Below, piece after piece: positions 16,301 to 23,466 of a DNA stretch of 51,520 bases; positions within the stretch are counted from its first letter, which is position 1, and every line of letters begins with the position of its first letter. The notes below the pieces were generated by a model. The model saw nothing but the letters and a program-made list of their open reading frames with translations. It ran no database searches and had not been told where the DNA came from. The DNA is taken from positions 1-51,520 of the forward strand of contig CAJTHM010000031.1 of assembly GCA_910576125.1 (NCBI GenBank). The letters run 5' to 3'. The position numbers and the translations under genes are program-made. Source of the DNA: Lachnospiraceae bacterium (lineage in GTDB: Bacteria; Bacillota; Clostridia; Lachnospirales; Lachnospiraceae).

Positions 16301-17125
16301 ACGGAACATCTGTCCCAACTGGCGGGCAAGCGGGCGCTGGTGGTGGATGACGATATCAATACCTGTACCAGCGTCAGCAGGATGCTTTCCGCCATGGGCC
16401 TGCATCCCGACTGGACTACCCTGGGGAAGGAGGCGGTGGTCCGCAGCCGGTTTGCCCTGGAGCAGGAGGAGCCCTTTGACCTGTATCTGGTGGACTGGAT
16501 GATGCCGGATATGAACGGCGTGGAGACTGTCCGCAGAATCCGCAGAATCGTGGGGGAGGAGGCGCCCATCATTATTTTGACAGCCTACGACTGGGGGGAC
16601 ATCGAGGAGGAGGCCCGGGAGGCCGGGGTCACTACGTTCTGCTCCAAGCCTGTCTTCCTGTCGGAGCTTTGCAATGTACTGACGGCGCCCTACGGGACAG
16701 GGGAGCAGAAGGAACAGGAAGAGGCGCTTCCCCCGTGCTTTGAGGGGAAGAAGATTCTTCTGGTGGAGGACAATGAGATCAACCAGGAGATCGCCAGGAC
16801 TATACTGGAAGAGGCTGGCTTCGTGGTGGACACGGCGGAGGACGGCACAGTGGCTGTGGAGAAGATGAAGGAGAACCCGGCGGGCACTTATGATTTGATT
16901 CTGATGGATGTGCAGATGCCCATCATGAACGGGTACCAGGCCACCCGCGCCATCCGTGCCCTGGAGGATTCGGCCAGGGCTGCCATTCCCATTGTGGCCA
17001 TGACTGCCAATGCTTTTGACGAAGACCGCATGCTGGCGCTGGAAGCAGGCATGGACGGGCATATCGCCAAACCGATTGATATCGCCATGCTGATGGAGAC
17101 GCTGCGGGAGATTTTGAAAGGGTAG
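13355..17125 (+). CDS. EvgS/BvgS-like hybrid sensor histidine kinase with two solute-binding domains and two receivers
   Basis: A 1256-residue membrane sensor. After a basic head and an N-terminal hydrophobic segment (about 28-47) come two tandem extracellular SBP_bac_3-type domains (about 72-295 and 312-535), a single TM helix (about 551-572), a linker with a PAS-like part (about 590-740), a HisKA domain with the phospho-acceptor His755 in MSHDIRTPMNAI, an HATPase domain (NLLSNAMKYT, KDTGVGM, GTGLGLSI), and two receiver domains with acceptor aspartates Asp1047 (VDWMMPDMNG) and Asp1185 (MDVQMPIMNG). Phosphate can thus relay within the protein; no HPt domain or DNA-binding partner is encoded nearby. 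GAGGAGGAACT precedes the ATG. Ligands are probably amino acids or other small polar compounds. Confidence 0.94.
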   Translation: MAPENRIHHRKSSGRTSRSDRKENRRRRLAALFLACVILAAGGIPVAGGTVSAGETGAVAVSAGADIGSNSRTVRAGIFHFDGYHMKDEDGNLSGYGIEFLNMAAEYSHLNFQYVEYDKSWNDMLTMLEAGDIDVVTSGRKTEEWEEKYAFSLPIGRNSTILSIQADNDRLHSGDYDTYEGMVIGAVEGRSQKQSLEEFAQEHGFSYRIVEYGGADELTAALQAGEVDAILSTSLRKTENERTLDVIETDYFYAIVRKEDTELLHEINYAIGQMDINEGDWMNVLAYRYYGPVYSDSTLFTEREKAYIQDVIAGRKTITAIAIGDREPYSYVEDGEMKGIMPDYFAAVMDMAGLPYELVVTPDRASYFELADSGSVDVIIDKKDFEPVTEGMASRGFGTDTYLTAGVAKVTRKDFDGEITAVAIAETQDNAPIEQGLTGDAELLYYPTREAALQAVMDGEAEAAFVYTYTAQLFVNNDFTDSLHYAIMNDVSFSFRMYVREGCDRELLTILNKCIDQMPDEVMNQLVTTYTVYTPQDLRFADFLRIHPEAMMGVGLTVVLALGVILALVIRTRWNKKILETTEEANRELLEQLAIVDALSRDFVNVFAVDVGRNRARIIKMMGYVTTGLHGDVKEEFTYDVIVDRYIRERVYEEDQAGLKEALALENVLRKLETGRDYQGNYRVKDGDEVHNYQFSYVHVKKSDFRKEGFILAGFRNIDETIREEQVQKLMLAEALGEAQYANNAKTTFLNSMSHDIRTPMNAIIGFTSLALSHIDNRELVKNYLEKIITSGNHLLSLINDVLDMSRIESGKVKIEEKEASLPEIIHDLKTIVQSDVKAKQLSFSIDAQDVTDEFIICDRLRLNQVLLNLLSNAMKYTKPGGAVSVRIIQTGDAPEGCAAFEFRVKDTGVGMSREFMEHLFEPFEREQTATISGIQGTGLGLSITKNIVDMMHGTIVVESEPGKGSEFIVSFRFRVAGKPLKTEHLSQLAGKRALVVDDDINTCTSVSRMLSAMGLHPDWTTLGKEAVVRSRFALEQEEPFDLYLVDWMMPDMNGVETVRRIRRIVGEEAPIIILTAYDWGDIEEEAREAGVTTFCSKPVFLSELCNVLTAPYGTGEQKEQEEALPPCFEGKKILLVEDNEINQEIARTILEEAGFVVDTAEDGTVAVEKMKENPAGTYDLILMDVQMPIMNGYQATRAIRALEDSARAAIPIVAMTANAFDEDRMLALEAGMDGHIAKPIDIAMLMETLREILKG

Positions 17126-17264
17126 GGGATGGCGTTGGCGACTGGCCGGCGCCTCGTATTCAGGGGATGTTTGGCTTTTGCAGGATTATGCCGGAGGCCG
17201 CGGAAATTTGCCGTCTGCCCCGATTTGCCGGGGAATCGGCAGCGGCCAGACAGAGTGTCAAAAA

Positions 17265-17293
17265 CCGCACCCTGGCAGAAGGCAAGGGTGCGG
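17265..17293. terminator. Bidirectional terminator between convergent genes
   Basis: CCGCACCCT (17265-17273) pairs with AGGGTGCGG (17285-17293). On the plus strand CTTTTGG follows; on the minus strand a strong TTTTT follows. It serves both the hybrid kinase and the coiled-coil gene. Confidence 0.8.
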
Positions 17294-17303
17294 CTTTTGG
17301 CAG

Positions 17304-17765
17304 TTAGGCTAATTTCTGGAGTTTTCCGCTATGTTCCATGATGACCTGTTTCATGATTTCATTATCGGCCTGGAGCGCTTCGTATCCCTCTACGGAATCC
17401 TTGTATCTTTCGTAGGTGGAGAGATAGCAGGCTTCGATAGTGTTCAGTCTTGGCATGATTTGATTTTCCTGGAACAATTTTATCTGGCGTATTTCGGTCT
17501 CGAGATTGGCTTTGACAGACTGTATCTCAGCCTGCAGCTCGGTTTTGACAGACTGTATTTCGGCCTGCAGCTCGGTTTTGACGGACTGTATTTCAGCCTG
17601 CAGCTCGGTTCTGACAGACTGTATTTCGGCCTGCAGCTCGGTTCTGACGTATTGTATTTCGCTTTTCAAGGTTTGTATTTCATTTTTTATCGGCTGTATT
17701 TCTGCTTTCAATTTTACGTCCAACAATTGCGAAATTGCCAGCAGATCATCATTCGTTAATGCCAT
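17304..17765 (-). CDS. Coiled-coil protein with hendecad repeats
   Basis: A 153-residue protein starting MALTNDDLLAISQLLD; the ATG at 17765 has AAAGGAGGTATACCATT upstream, so a longer in-frame extension is rejected. Residues 39-82 are four near-identical 11-residue repeats of the form SVKTELQAEIQ, preceded and followed by degenerate copies. Eleven-residue periodicity gives a slightly right-handed or straight coiled coil, and the protein should be a rod-like oligomer. The C-terminal part (LNTIEACYLSTYERYKDSVEGYEALQADNEIMKQ in outline) is also helical. No signal peptide or TM segment is seen. The family is common in Lachnospiraceae but I know no function. Confidence 0.8.
   Translation of the reverse strand: MALTNDDLLAISQLLDVKLKAEIQPIKNEIQTLKSEIQYVRTELQAEIQSVRTELQAEIQSVKTELQAEIQSVKTELQAEIQSVKANLETEIRQIKLFQENQIMPRLNTIEACYLSTYERYKDSVEGYEALQADNEIMKQVIMEHSGKLQKLA
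17520..17651 (-). repeat. 33-bp tandem repeat (4 units) in the coiled-coil gene
   Basis: Four consecutive in-frame 33-bp units encode YVRTELQAEIQ, SVRTELQAEIQ and two SVKTELQAEIQ. Near identity at DNA level indicates recent expansion or gene conversion. Confidence 0.85.
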
Positions 17766-17887
17766 AATGGTATACCTCCTTTCAAAGACTATGTCCATCA
17801 TATCACACGGAAGCTGGATTGTCATCGGATTTTTTCGGGATTTTCCAGATTTCGACAGAATTCGCGTCTATGGCACGCTGTCTTGTC

Positions 17888-18298
17888 TCATTTTTTCATT
17901 TTTGGGATTCCATAGCAGTCAAGGCCTATGCTCACAGGCATCCCATATCGGGCGGTAGGGTTAATGCATAAAAGATGGAGCCAATATCCGTGGGGAAGAC
18001 GCTTGCTCCAGCCATAGTCATCCCACCGGCACAAATCATGGCGCGCAAAGCCGTTGTGTTCCGCAAATCGTTTCGTCAGCGTCCTGGCGCTCACCGGTCT
18101 GGCGGGCGGCGTTTTCTCTGCCTTGTGATAGACTGCCGCCAGCGTTCCTGCGCCTGATTTGCGCCAGGCATCAAAACGCGGGAGCATATCGTCCAGCCTG
18201 CGGGCGATTTCCTTTCGCATTTCCCAGGGAAAGACCACCCGGACACACTGTTTCACCGGCTTTCCAATCCGCCGCGCAAAACGCTCCGCCACCGCCAA
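17888..18298 (-). CDS. Hypothetical protein, basic
   Basis: An open frame of 136 codons from a TTG at 18298 with GGGAGGTGCTGAG directly upstream, a very good ribosome site. The product is Arg- and Trp-rich with no TM segment; it contains WEMRKEIARRLDDMLPRFDAW in outline (helical) and DLCRWDDYGWSKRLPHGYW, then ends in a Lys-rich tail. I do not recognise a family. It overlaps, in another frame, a possible 46-codon gene (18253-18393) whose end would couple to it. It could be a remnant of a larger protein; no neighbour gives a hint. The short gap to 17826 shows nothing. Confidence 0.4.
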   Translation of the reverse strand: MAVAERFARRIGKPVKQCVRVVFPWEMRKEIARRLDDMLPRFDAWRKSGAGTLAAVYHKAEKTPPARPVSARTLTKRFAEHNGFARHDLCRWDDYGWSKRLPHGYWLHLLCINPTARYGMPVSIGLDCYGIPKMKK

Positions 18299-18393
18299 CT
18301 CAGCACCTCCCTCAAAACAGGCGGTATCGCAACAAAAGCATTATCTTTCCGCTTGAAATCAAAAATAGCATTCAGGAACATCCGCATAGCCAT
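18253..18393 (-). CDS. Possible short gene upstream of the hypothetical protein
   Basis: A 46-codon frame beginning MAMRMFLNAIFDFKRKD, continuing NAFVAIPPVLREVLS and ending in an Arg-rich tail. A weak AAAAGGCGAGGTT precedes the ATG. Its 3' part overlaps the TTG-started frame, which gives the arrangement of a translationally coupled pair. It is read divergently from the TetR promoter. I recognise no family; it may equally be chance. Confidence 0.3.
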   Translation of the reverse strand: MAMRMFLNAIFDFKRKDNAFVAIPPVLREVLSWRWRSVLRGGLESR

Positions 18394-18437
18394 AACCTCG
18401 CCTTTTGTTCAATCTCTGCCGTGGAATGAATTAGGCC

Positions 18438-18487
18438 TTGACAAACCTACCGATGGTATGTTAATATGAAACCTACCAAAGGTATGT
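18438..18487 (+). promoter_or_regulatory. Promoter of the TetR gene with two operators
   Basis: -35 TTGACA (18438-18443), 18-bp spacer, -10 TAATAT (18462-18467). Two 17-bp imperfect palindromes of the form ACCTACC-N3-GGTATGT lie at 18445-18461 (filling the spacer) and 18471-18487 (after the -10); they are identical in 14 of 17 positions. This is a typical autorepression layout for a TetR protein. Confidence 0.8.
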
Positions 18488-18504
18488 AAGAGAGGTGGGG
18501 AAAC

Positions 18505-19185
18505 GTGGCGAGGAACAAGCATCCGGAAGAGACTGTCCGGCTCATCCTGGACGTGGCTTTCCGTCTGTTTATGGAAAAGGGATACGAGAACACTTCCATC
18601 CAGGACATCATCAGTGGGCTGGGGGGGCTCAGCAAGGGGGCCATCTATCATCACTTTAAGTCAAAGGACGATATCCTGGTGGCCGTCATAGACAGGATGA
18701 CCGCGGAATCCAACCAGGCCCTTGCCGACATCCGCGACCGTCTTGATCTGAACGGCAGAGAGAAGCTGAAAGCGATTTTCAAGGCATCCATCTGCCGGCC
18801 TGTCCAGGACGACATTTTTACGGTAGCTCCCAATTTCCACAATAATCCGAAGCTTCTGTTCAGTCTGCTGCATGACACCATTGAAGAGGTGGCGCCGCAT
18901 TATATCCTGCCCATCCTCCGGCAGGGGATTTCGGACGGCTCCATTGGGACGGCGTACCCGGAGCAGCTGGCGGAATTGATTCTGCTGGCGGCCAATATCT
19001 GGATGAATCCCATGATATTTGACAGCTCCGTGGAGGAATCCTGCCGCAAATTCATGGTACTGGGCCAGATGCTGCAAGGGTTCGGGCTGGATATCGTGGA
19101 TGAGGAGATGCTGGAGAAACTGCGTGAGCTCACTGTGATCTATCAGAACTCCCGCGGGGACAGCGGCTCTGCCAGGCAGGGGTGA
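18505..19185 (+). CDS. TetR/AcrR family transcriptional regulator
   Basis: A 226-residue regulator starting at GTG 18505 after AGAGAGGTGGGGAAAC. The N-terminal helix-turn-helix (about 8-55) contains ILDVAFRLFMEKGYENTSI and then GLSKGAIYHHFKSKDDIL, diagnostic for TetR. The C-terminal ligand domain is alpha helical. Two operators lie in its own promoter, and a third related site precedes the MFS efflux gene 400 bp downstream in the same direction. It probably represses itself and the transporter and is released by a compound that the transporter exports. Confidence 0.92.
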   Translation: MARNKHPEETVRLILDVAFRLFMEKGYENTSIQDIISGLGGLSKGAIYHHFKSKDDILVAVIDRMTAESNQALADIRDRLDLNGREKLKAIFKASICRPVQDDIFTVAPNFHNNPKLLFSLLHDTIEEVAPHYILPILRQGISDGSIGTAYPEQLAELILLAANIWMNPMIFDSSVEESCRKFMVLGQMLQGFGLDIVDEEMLEKLRELTVIYQNSRGDSGSARQG

Positions 19186-19292
19186 GCCGGGTTACATGGC
19201 AAATTTTGTACCGCGGGAACCTGCTGTATAGGGAGCTGATACCATTGGGTACTGAAAATCTGTCCTGTGAAAGGGGCAGATATCTTTTAAAC

Positions 19293-19319
19293 TTGATACA
19301 TACCAACCGGCGGTATCAA
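19293..19319 (+). promoter_or_regulatory. Third TetR operator-like site before the MFS gene
   Basis: TTGATAC (19293-19299) and GTATCAA (19313-19319) form a perfect inverted repeat. Inside, ACATACC-N3-CGGCGGT (19298-19314) matches the inverse of the TetR operator ACATACC-N3-GGTAGGT at 13 of 17 positions. This links the MFS gene to the TetR regulator. Confidence 0.6.
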
Positions 19320-19339
19320 TAACTGCGGAAAGATACAAA

Positions 19340-19573
19340 TTGGAATGGATGAAACTACGGCCATCCGCTTACCTGTGGGCAATCGCCGGGATGGTTTCCT
19401 GCCTGGTGGCCATGATGTATGCGACAGCCCATCTGTTCCGGATTGAGCCCAGGATGGCTCCCGGCAATCTGAACCTGGTCATGTGTGGGCTGGGGCTGTC
19501 CTGGCCGGGGCTGCCGGTGGGGCCTGTCAGGTTCTGGCAGGCGGAATTAATGCGATGGAGGTTTAGAGAATGA
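19340..19573 (+). CDS. Possible small membrane protein upstream of the MFS gene
   Basis: A 77-codon frame starting MEWMKLRPSAYLWAIAG with one hydrophobic segment (about 9-30). It overlaps the MFS start by 4 bp (ATGA), a coupling arrangement. The ribosome site is weak (GGAAAGATACAAATTGG). The C-terminal part is not clearly protein-like. It may be a remnant or a small partner of the transporter, or just leader sequence. Confidence 0.35.
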   Translation: MEWMKLRPSAYLWAIAGMVSCLVAMMYATAHLFRIEPRMAPGNLNLVMCGLGLSWPGLPVGPVRFWQAELMRWRFRE

Positions 19574-20823
19574 ATGAAAAACTGTTTTCCAAAGATTTTA
19601 CGCTGGTGGTGATCGGCCAGATTGTCTCCCTGTTCGGCAATGCCACCATCCGGTTCGCGCTGCCCCTGTACCTGCTGAATCTGACGGGGTCGTCGGCCCT
19701 GTACGGAACCGTCACGGCCTGCGCCTTTGTCCCGGCCATTTTGCTGTCTCCCATAGGCGGCATTGTGGCGGACAGGGTGAATAAAAGGAATATCATGGTG
19801 GCGCTGGACTTCTTCACGGCGGCTGTGATTCTGGGCTTTTCCCTGTTGCGGGAGGGCGGCCAAATGGTGCTTCTGCTGACGGTGACCATGATGCTCCTGT
19901 ACGGCATCGCGGGGGCCTATCAGCCAGCGGTGCAGGCCAGCATCCCCGCCCTGGTGCGCCAGGAGCATTTCATGGCGGCGAATTCCGTCATCAATACGGT
20001 GAGTTCTTTCGCCTCTTTGATCGGTCCTGTGCTCGGGGGCATTCTGTACAGCGCTTATGGGCTGGAGCCGGTTTTGCTGGTCTGCATGGTGTGCTTTGTG
20101 CTGTCGGCGGTGATGGAGATTTTCATCCGGATTCCGTTTCAGAGACAGGCTTCCGGGGGCGGCGTCTTCCGGACGGTCAGGGCCGATTTCGGGGAGAGCG
20201 TCCGTTTCATCCGGAAGGAGAAGCCCGTAATCGGGAAAGGGGTTGTGATGGTCTGCGGAATCAATCTGTTTCTGTCCGCGATGATTGTGGTGGCGCTGCC
20301 CTATCTGGTGACGGAGGTGCTTGACCTGGAGGCTTCTCTGGCCAACAGGCTCTACGGCTTTGCGGAAGGGGCGCTGGCGGCGGGCGGGCTGGCCGGGGGG
20401 ATCGGTGCCGGTATCTTCGCGGACAGGCTGAAAATCCGGCGGGCCGGCAGTCTTGTGGCAGCCGCGGCGGTCTGCGTGTTTCCCATGGGTGCGGCTCTGC
20501 TGCTGTGCCCCTCCGGCATGGTGAATTATGTGATTCTGACGCTGTGCTGCTTTGTCATCATGGTGTTCTCCACTATGTTCAGCGTGCAGATGATGTCTTT
20601 CATCCAGACGGAGACACCTCAGCAGTTAATCGGAAAGGTGATAGCGGTGGTCCTCACCGTCTCCATGTGCGCGCAGCCCCTGGGCAATGCGCTGTACGGG
20701 GTTCTGTTTGAGGTCTGCAAGGGGTTTGAATACACAGTTGTCTTATTTTCCGGGGTGACGTCCCTTGGGATTGCCCTGGGGGCGGTCAGGATTTTCCGGG
20801 GCTTTGGGGCGGAAACGGAATGA
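19570..20823 (+). CDS. MFS efflux transporter (MefA-like MFS_3 group)
   Basis: A 417-residue, twelve-helix transporter. The start MNEKLFSKDFTLVVIGQIVSLFGN and the loop 2-3 motif GGIVADRVNKRN are typical of the MFS drug exporters related to macrolide efflux proteins. The central cytoplasmic loop is near residue 200 and helices continue to the end. It would export a drug or metabolite with proton influx. A site resembling the TetR operators lies about 250 bp upstream, and the TetR gene is next, so induction by substrate is likely. Substrate cannot be read from sequence. Confidence 0.9.
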   Translation: MNEKLFSKDFTLVVIGQIVSLFGNATIRFALPLYLLNLTGSSALYGTVTACAFVPAILLSPIGGIVADRVNKRNIMVALDFFTAAVILGFSLLREGGQMVLLLTVTMMLLYGIAGAYQPAVQASIPALVRQEHFMAANSVINTVSSFASLIGPVLGGILYSAYGLEPVLLVCMVCFVLSAVMEIFIRIPFQRQASGGGVFRTVRADFGESVRFIRKEKPVIGKGVVMVCGINLFLSAMIVVALPYLVTEVLDLEASLANRLYGFAEGALAAGGLAGGIGAGIFADRLKIRRAGSLVAAAAVCVFPMGAALLLCPSGMVNYVILTLCCFVIMVFSTMFSVQMMSFIQTETPQQLIGKVIAVVLTVSMCAQPLGNALYGVLFEVCKGFEYTVVLFSGVTSLGIALGAVRIFRGFGAETE

Positions 20824-20857
20824 TGGACTGCATTAGAGATTGACGAGGATGTCTTGA

Positions 20858-20891
20858 GAAAGCGCGTGCTTTGGCGGAAAGCAGCGCTTTC
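20858..20891. terminator. Bidirectional hairpin between convergent MFS and DUF2461 genes
   Basis: GAAAGCGC-G-TGCTTT (20858-20872) pairs with AAAGCA-GCGCTTTC (20878-20891), a long stem with a 5-base loop, placed between two convergent stops. Confidence 0.75.
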
Positions 20892-20916
20892 TTCGTGTGA
20901 GGAATCTGTGAGGAAG

Positions 20917-21603
20917 CTACCGGGATTCCGGCATCCGGAAGCCCGCCAGTGCCCTGTTGAGGTAGTCGTTGAAGGGCTTCATGGTTCGGAAAAGCTCCGC
21001 CGCTTTTGCGAGGAGCGCCTCCCCGTCCCGCAGCTCCGCGTCCCGGAGCGGATACTCCGGATACCAGCTCTTGTACTTCAGATATTCCGCCTGGGGGTGC
21101 TCCTTTTCGTACCCGGCGGGGACGTTTTTCAGCGCATTCCCTTTTACGGTGAAAAGTTCCCGGAACGCGGGCTCCCGGAGAATCCCCTCCCATTCATCCC
21201 CGTTCTGGGCGATATGATTGCGCACCATTTTGGTGGCCTCCTTGAACATATCTGCGAACAGCCCGCCGCCCAAAAAGGACTGATCGCCGGGCTTCAGCAC
21301 CAGATAATATCCCACAGGCACCGGCAGTTTCCCGCCGGAGGAGATATGGGCCCGGAAAGCCGGGTTATAAGGCGACTTGTCATGGCTGAACCGGGTGTCC
21401 CGCACCAGCTTGAAGGTAAGGTCTTTGGGCTGGTGCTGCAGGACGCCGCCATCGAACCTGCCGATTTCCAGCATCAGCTCCTGCAGGAATTCCTCGAAGG
21501 CGGCATTGGCCCTCCGGAAGAACTCCTTGTTGGCATGGTACCATTCGCGATTGTTGTTTAAACTTAACTCCGTTAAATAATCCATGATAATTTGAATATT
21601 CAT
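20917..21603 (-). CDS. DUF2461 domain-containing protein
   Basis: A 228-residue protein matching the DUF2461/TIGR02453 family: LNNNREWYHANKEFF near the start, DLTFKLVRDTRFSHDKSPYN in the first third, then GYYLVLKPGDQSFLGGGLF. Length and motif order are those of the family. Function is unknown; members are soluble and occur singly. AGGAAAGGAGCGTTT precedes the ATG. Just upstream begins the 18-bp tandem array shared with the 3' end of the sigma factor gene. Confidence 0.9.
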   Translation of the reverse strand: MNIQIIMDYLTELSLNNNREWYHANKEFFRRANAAFEEFLQELMLEIGRFDGGVLQHQPKDLTFKLVRDTRFSHDKSPYNPAFRAHISSGGKLPVPVGYYLVLKPGDQSFLGGGLFADMFKEATKMVRNHIAQNGDEWEGILREPAFRELFTVKGNALKNVPAGYEKEHPQAEYLKYKSWYPEYPLRDAELRDGEALLAKAAELFRTMKPFNDYLNRALAGFRMPESR

Positions 21604-21644
21604 AAACGCTCCTTTCCTGAATCAATTTGCGCGACAAATTTTAC

Positions 21645-21752
21645 ATAACAGATGCACTCTGCACAACAGATACGCTTTACATAACAGACGCACTCTGCAC
21701 AACAAATATGCGCTGCACAGCCGATGCGCTCTACACAGCCGATGCGTTTTTC
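21645..21752. repeat. 18-bp tandem repeat array, six units
   Basis: Six consecutive 18-bp units (starts 21645, 21663, 21681, 21699, 21717, 21735) with a consensus near ACAACAGATGCGCTCTGC. The last two units run through the stop codon and final residues of the sigma factor gene, so the array has formed its C-terminal codons (KNASAV). It has no spacers and is not a CRISPR. Confidence 0.85.
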
Positions 21753-22591
21753 ACCACCGAAAGCTGCGTGGAATCCAGGAATTCCCGGATAAGGCTCCTG
21801 GTGCGCTCGGGCGCCCGGTAAGGCCTGCAGAAGGAAAAGTCCTGGGACAGATCGTCAATCTCCTCCATGGCGCATTTCACGTCGAGCATAGTGCCGAGGG
21901 GAATCTTCCCGGCGCTGGTGTAATCCAGCCGCAGGGGATCAAGCCTGTGGCTGGAAATCGCGTAATTGATCCTGTCCCTGCACCGGCATCTGCCGCTTCC
22001 GTATTCGCCGCAGTAGGTTCCCAGGAAATCCGCCATCTTTTTGCGGATCCGGGAGAGCTTCTGGCGGTAAGCCTCCGGGGTCATGTCCAGAATCTCCCCT
22101 GCCATGCGGCTGTCCAGCCGGAACATGGTTCCCAGGATGAAGATGCATCTGCTGTCCGGATCAAGGCACTGCAGCATCACATTGGTACAGGACAGCTTCA
22201 GCTCTTCCGCCAGAACCGATTTCTCCACGTCCTGGGTCATGTCCGGCACATCCTGTATCCTCGCGTTCACGATGTCGTCCCCATAGTATTCGAAGCTCAG
22301 CGGATGCTGTGCGAACATATGTTTCCTGTAGTCCTTCAGATGATTCACGGCAATGCGGAAGACCCATGTGGCAAAGGCGCTCTCCCCTCTGAAAGAGGAG
22401 AGATGGGTAATCACTTTGAGCAGGATATCCTGGGCGGCGTCCTCCGCATCCGGAAAGGTGCCCAGCATCCGCAGGGACAGGTTGAACACCATATCCTGTA
22501 TGCCCGTGACCAGAGTCTCCAGGGCTTCTTTCTCCCCGGCAGTGGCTTTTTCGATTAAAGACTGCAGTTCTTCCTTAGTTTTCTGGCTCAT
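21731..22591 (-). CDS. Sigma-70 family RNA polymerase sigma factor with C-terminal extension
   Basis: A 286-residue ECF-like sigma factor. Region 2 is clear: DMVFNLSLRMLGTFPDAEDAAQDILLKV (about 33-60) followed by FATWVFRIAVNHLKDY. Region 4 (about 135-190) has LSCTNVMLQCLDPDSRCIFIL, DMTPEAYRQKLSRIRKKM. A 90-residue extension follows with a Cys-rich patch CRCRDRINYA near 205, which is a known feature of a subgroup of these sigma factors and may bind metal or a partner. No anti-sigma gene adjoins. CAAGGAGACAAATCT precedes the ATG. The last residues are encoded by the 18-bp repeat array. Confidence 0.88.
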   Translation of the reverse strand: MSQKTKEELQSLIEKATAGEKEALETLVTGIQDMVFNLSLRMLGTFPDAEDAAQDILLKVITHLSSFRGESAFATWVFRIAVNHLKDYRKHMFAQHPLSFEYYGDDIVNARIQDVPDMTQDVEKSVLAEELKLSCTNVMLQCLDPDSRCIFILGTMFRLDSRMAGEILDMTPEAYRQKLSRIRKKMADFLGTYCGEYGSGRCRCRDRINYAISSHRLDPLRLDYTSAGKIPLGTMLDVKCAMEEIDDLSQDFSFCRPYRAPERTRSLIREFLDSTQLSVVKNASAV

Positions 22592-22816
22592 AGATTTGTC
22601 TCCTTGTGCTGTTTTTTAATCCCTGTTAGATTAGACAGGGCATTCCTGTCTTTGTGACAGAGAATCTATCTCTTTTTTATCCTGTTTTCAGGCCGTGTGT
22701 CAAGAGCCTGTTTGTCCGCACTGTAGGGACCGCCCGCCGCGCCCCCCCGGAAGCCGCGCCCGGAACCGGGTAATCAGCCAAATGCAGCATGGGAAAATCT
22801 TTTTTTGCCAAATACC

Positions 22817-22845
22817 TTGAAAGAAAGGCGTCAGGCATGTTATAT
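22817..22845 (+). promoter_or_regulatory. Promoter of the yqeG-aroE-aroKQ cluster
   Basis: -35 TTGAAA (22817-22822), 17-bp spacer, -10 TTATAT (22840-22845), 54 bp before the yqeG start. The preceding divergent gap (22592-22816) shows a small CCCTGT/ACAGGG palindrome at 22621-22640 and otherwise nothing. Confidence 0.6.
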
Positions 22846-22898
22846 TGAAAGGCAGGTCAATATGTGGATTGTGCTTTTCGGAGGTAGGAAGAACAGGC

Positions 22899-23408
22899 AT
22901 GTTAAAGCGATTTTATCCGGATAATGAAGTGGAAAGCGCCTATGGCATCGATTACGGAGGGCTGTATGCGAGAGGATATCGGGGCATCATCTTCGACATA
23001 GACAATACTCTGGTGCCCCATGGCGCGCCTGCCGACTGGAGATCGAAAGAGCTTTTCCGAAAGCTGCGGGAAATGGGATTCGACACAGTGCTCCTGTCTA
23101 ATAACAAGGAGCCTCGGGTAAAGCCCTTTGCAGACGATATGCCGTCAAAATATATTTTCAAAGCCGGAAAGCCCGGGCAGGCGGGATATGAGAAAGCCAT
23201 GGAGCTGATGGGAACCGATTCCAAAACCACCCTGTTCGTGGGCGACCAGCTTTTTACGGACGTGTGGGGGGCAAAAAAAGCAGGAATCGTCACGTATCTC
23301 GTGAAGCCGATCAATCCCAAAGAGGAGATTCAGATAGTCATCAAGCGCAGGCTGGAATGGATTGTCCTGTTCTTTTATCATAGGAAGAAACAGGCTGGGA
23401 AGGGCTGA
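22899..23408 (+). CDS. yqeG: YqeG-type HAD IIIA phosphatase
   Basis: A 169-residue HAD hydrolase starting MLKRFYPDNEVESAYGIDY; an upstream in-frame Met at 22845 overlaps the promoter and is rejected. Catalytic DxD is Asp33-x-Asp35 in FDIDNTLVP; motif II is LLSNNKEPR and motif IV FVGDQLFTDVWGA. The family (YqeG in Bacillus) is a small phosphatase found near aro and ribosome-biogenesis genes. The gene leads a cluster with aroE 58 bp downstream. Substrate unknown. Confidence 0.9.
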   Translation: MLKRFYPDNEVESAYGIDYGGLYARGYRGIIFDIDNTLVPHGAPADWRSKELFRKLREMGFDTVLLSNNKEPRVKPFADDMPSKYIFKAGKPGQAGYEKAMELMGTDSKTTLFVGDQLFTDVWGAKKAGIVTYLVKPINPKEEIQIVIKRRLEWIVLFFYHRKKQAGKG

Positions 23409-23466
23409 GGGAAATCTGGAATTCTGCAGTAAGGAAACAGCATCGGAACAGGAGGAAAACAGCACG

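Noticed and set aside
15089..17062. 657-codon open frame on the minus strand
   Set aside because: It is the antisense shadow of the hybrid kinase in GC-rich DNA; its product is His/Leu/Gln-rich without motifs and no ribosome site.
21645..21752. CRISPR array
   Set aside because: Units are contiguous 18-bp repeats without spacers, no cas genes are near, and two units lie inside a coding sequence.
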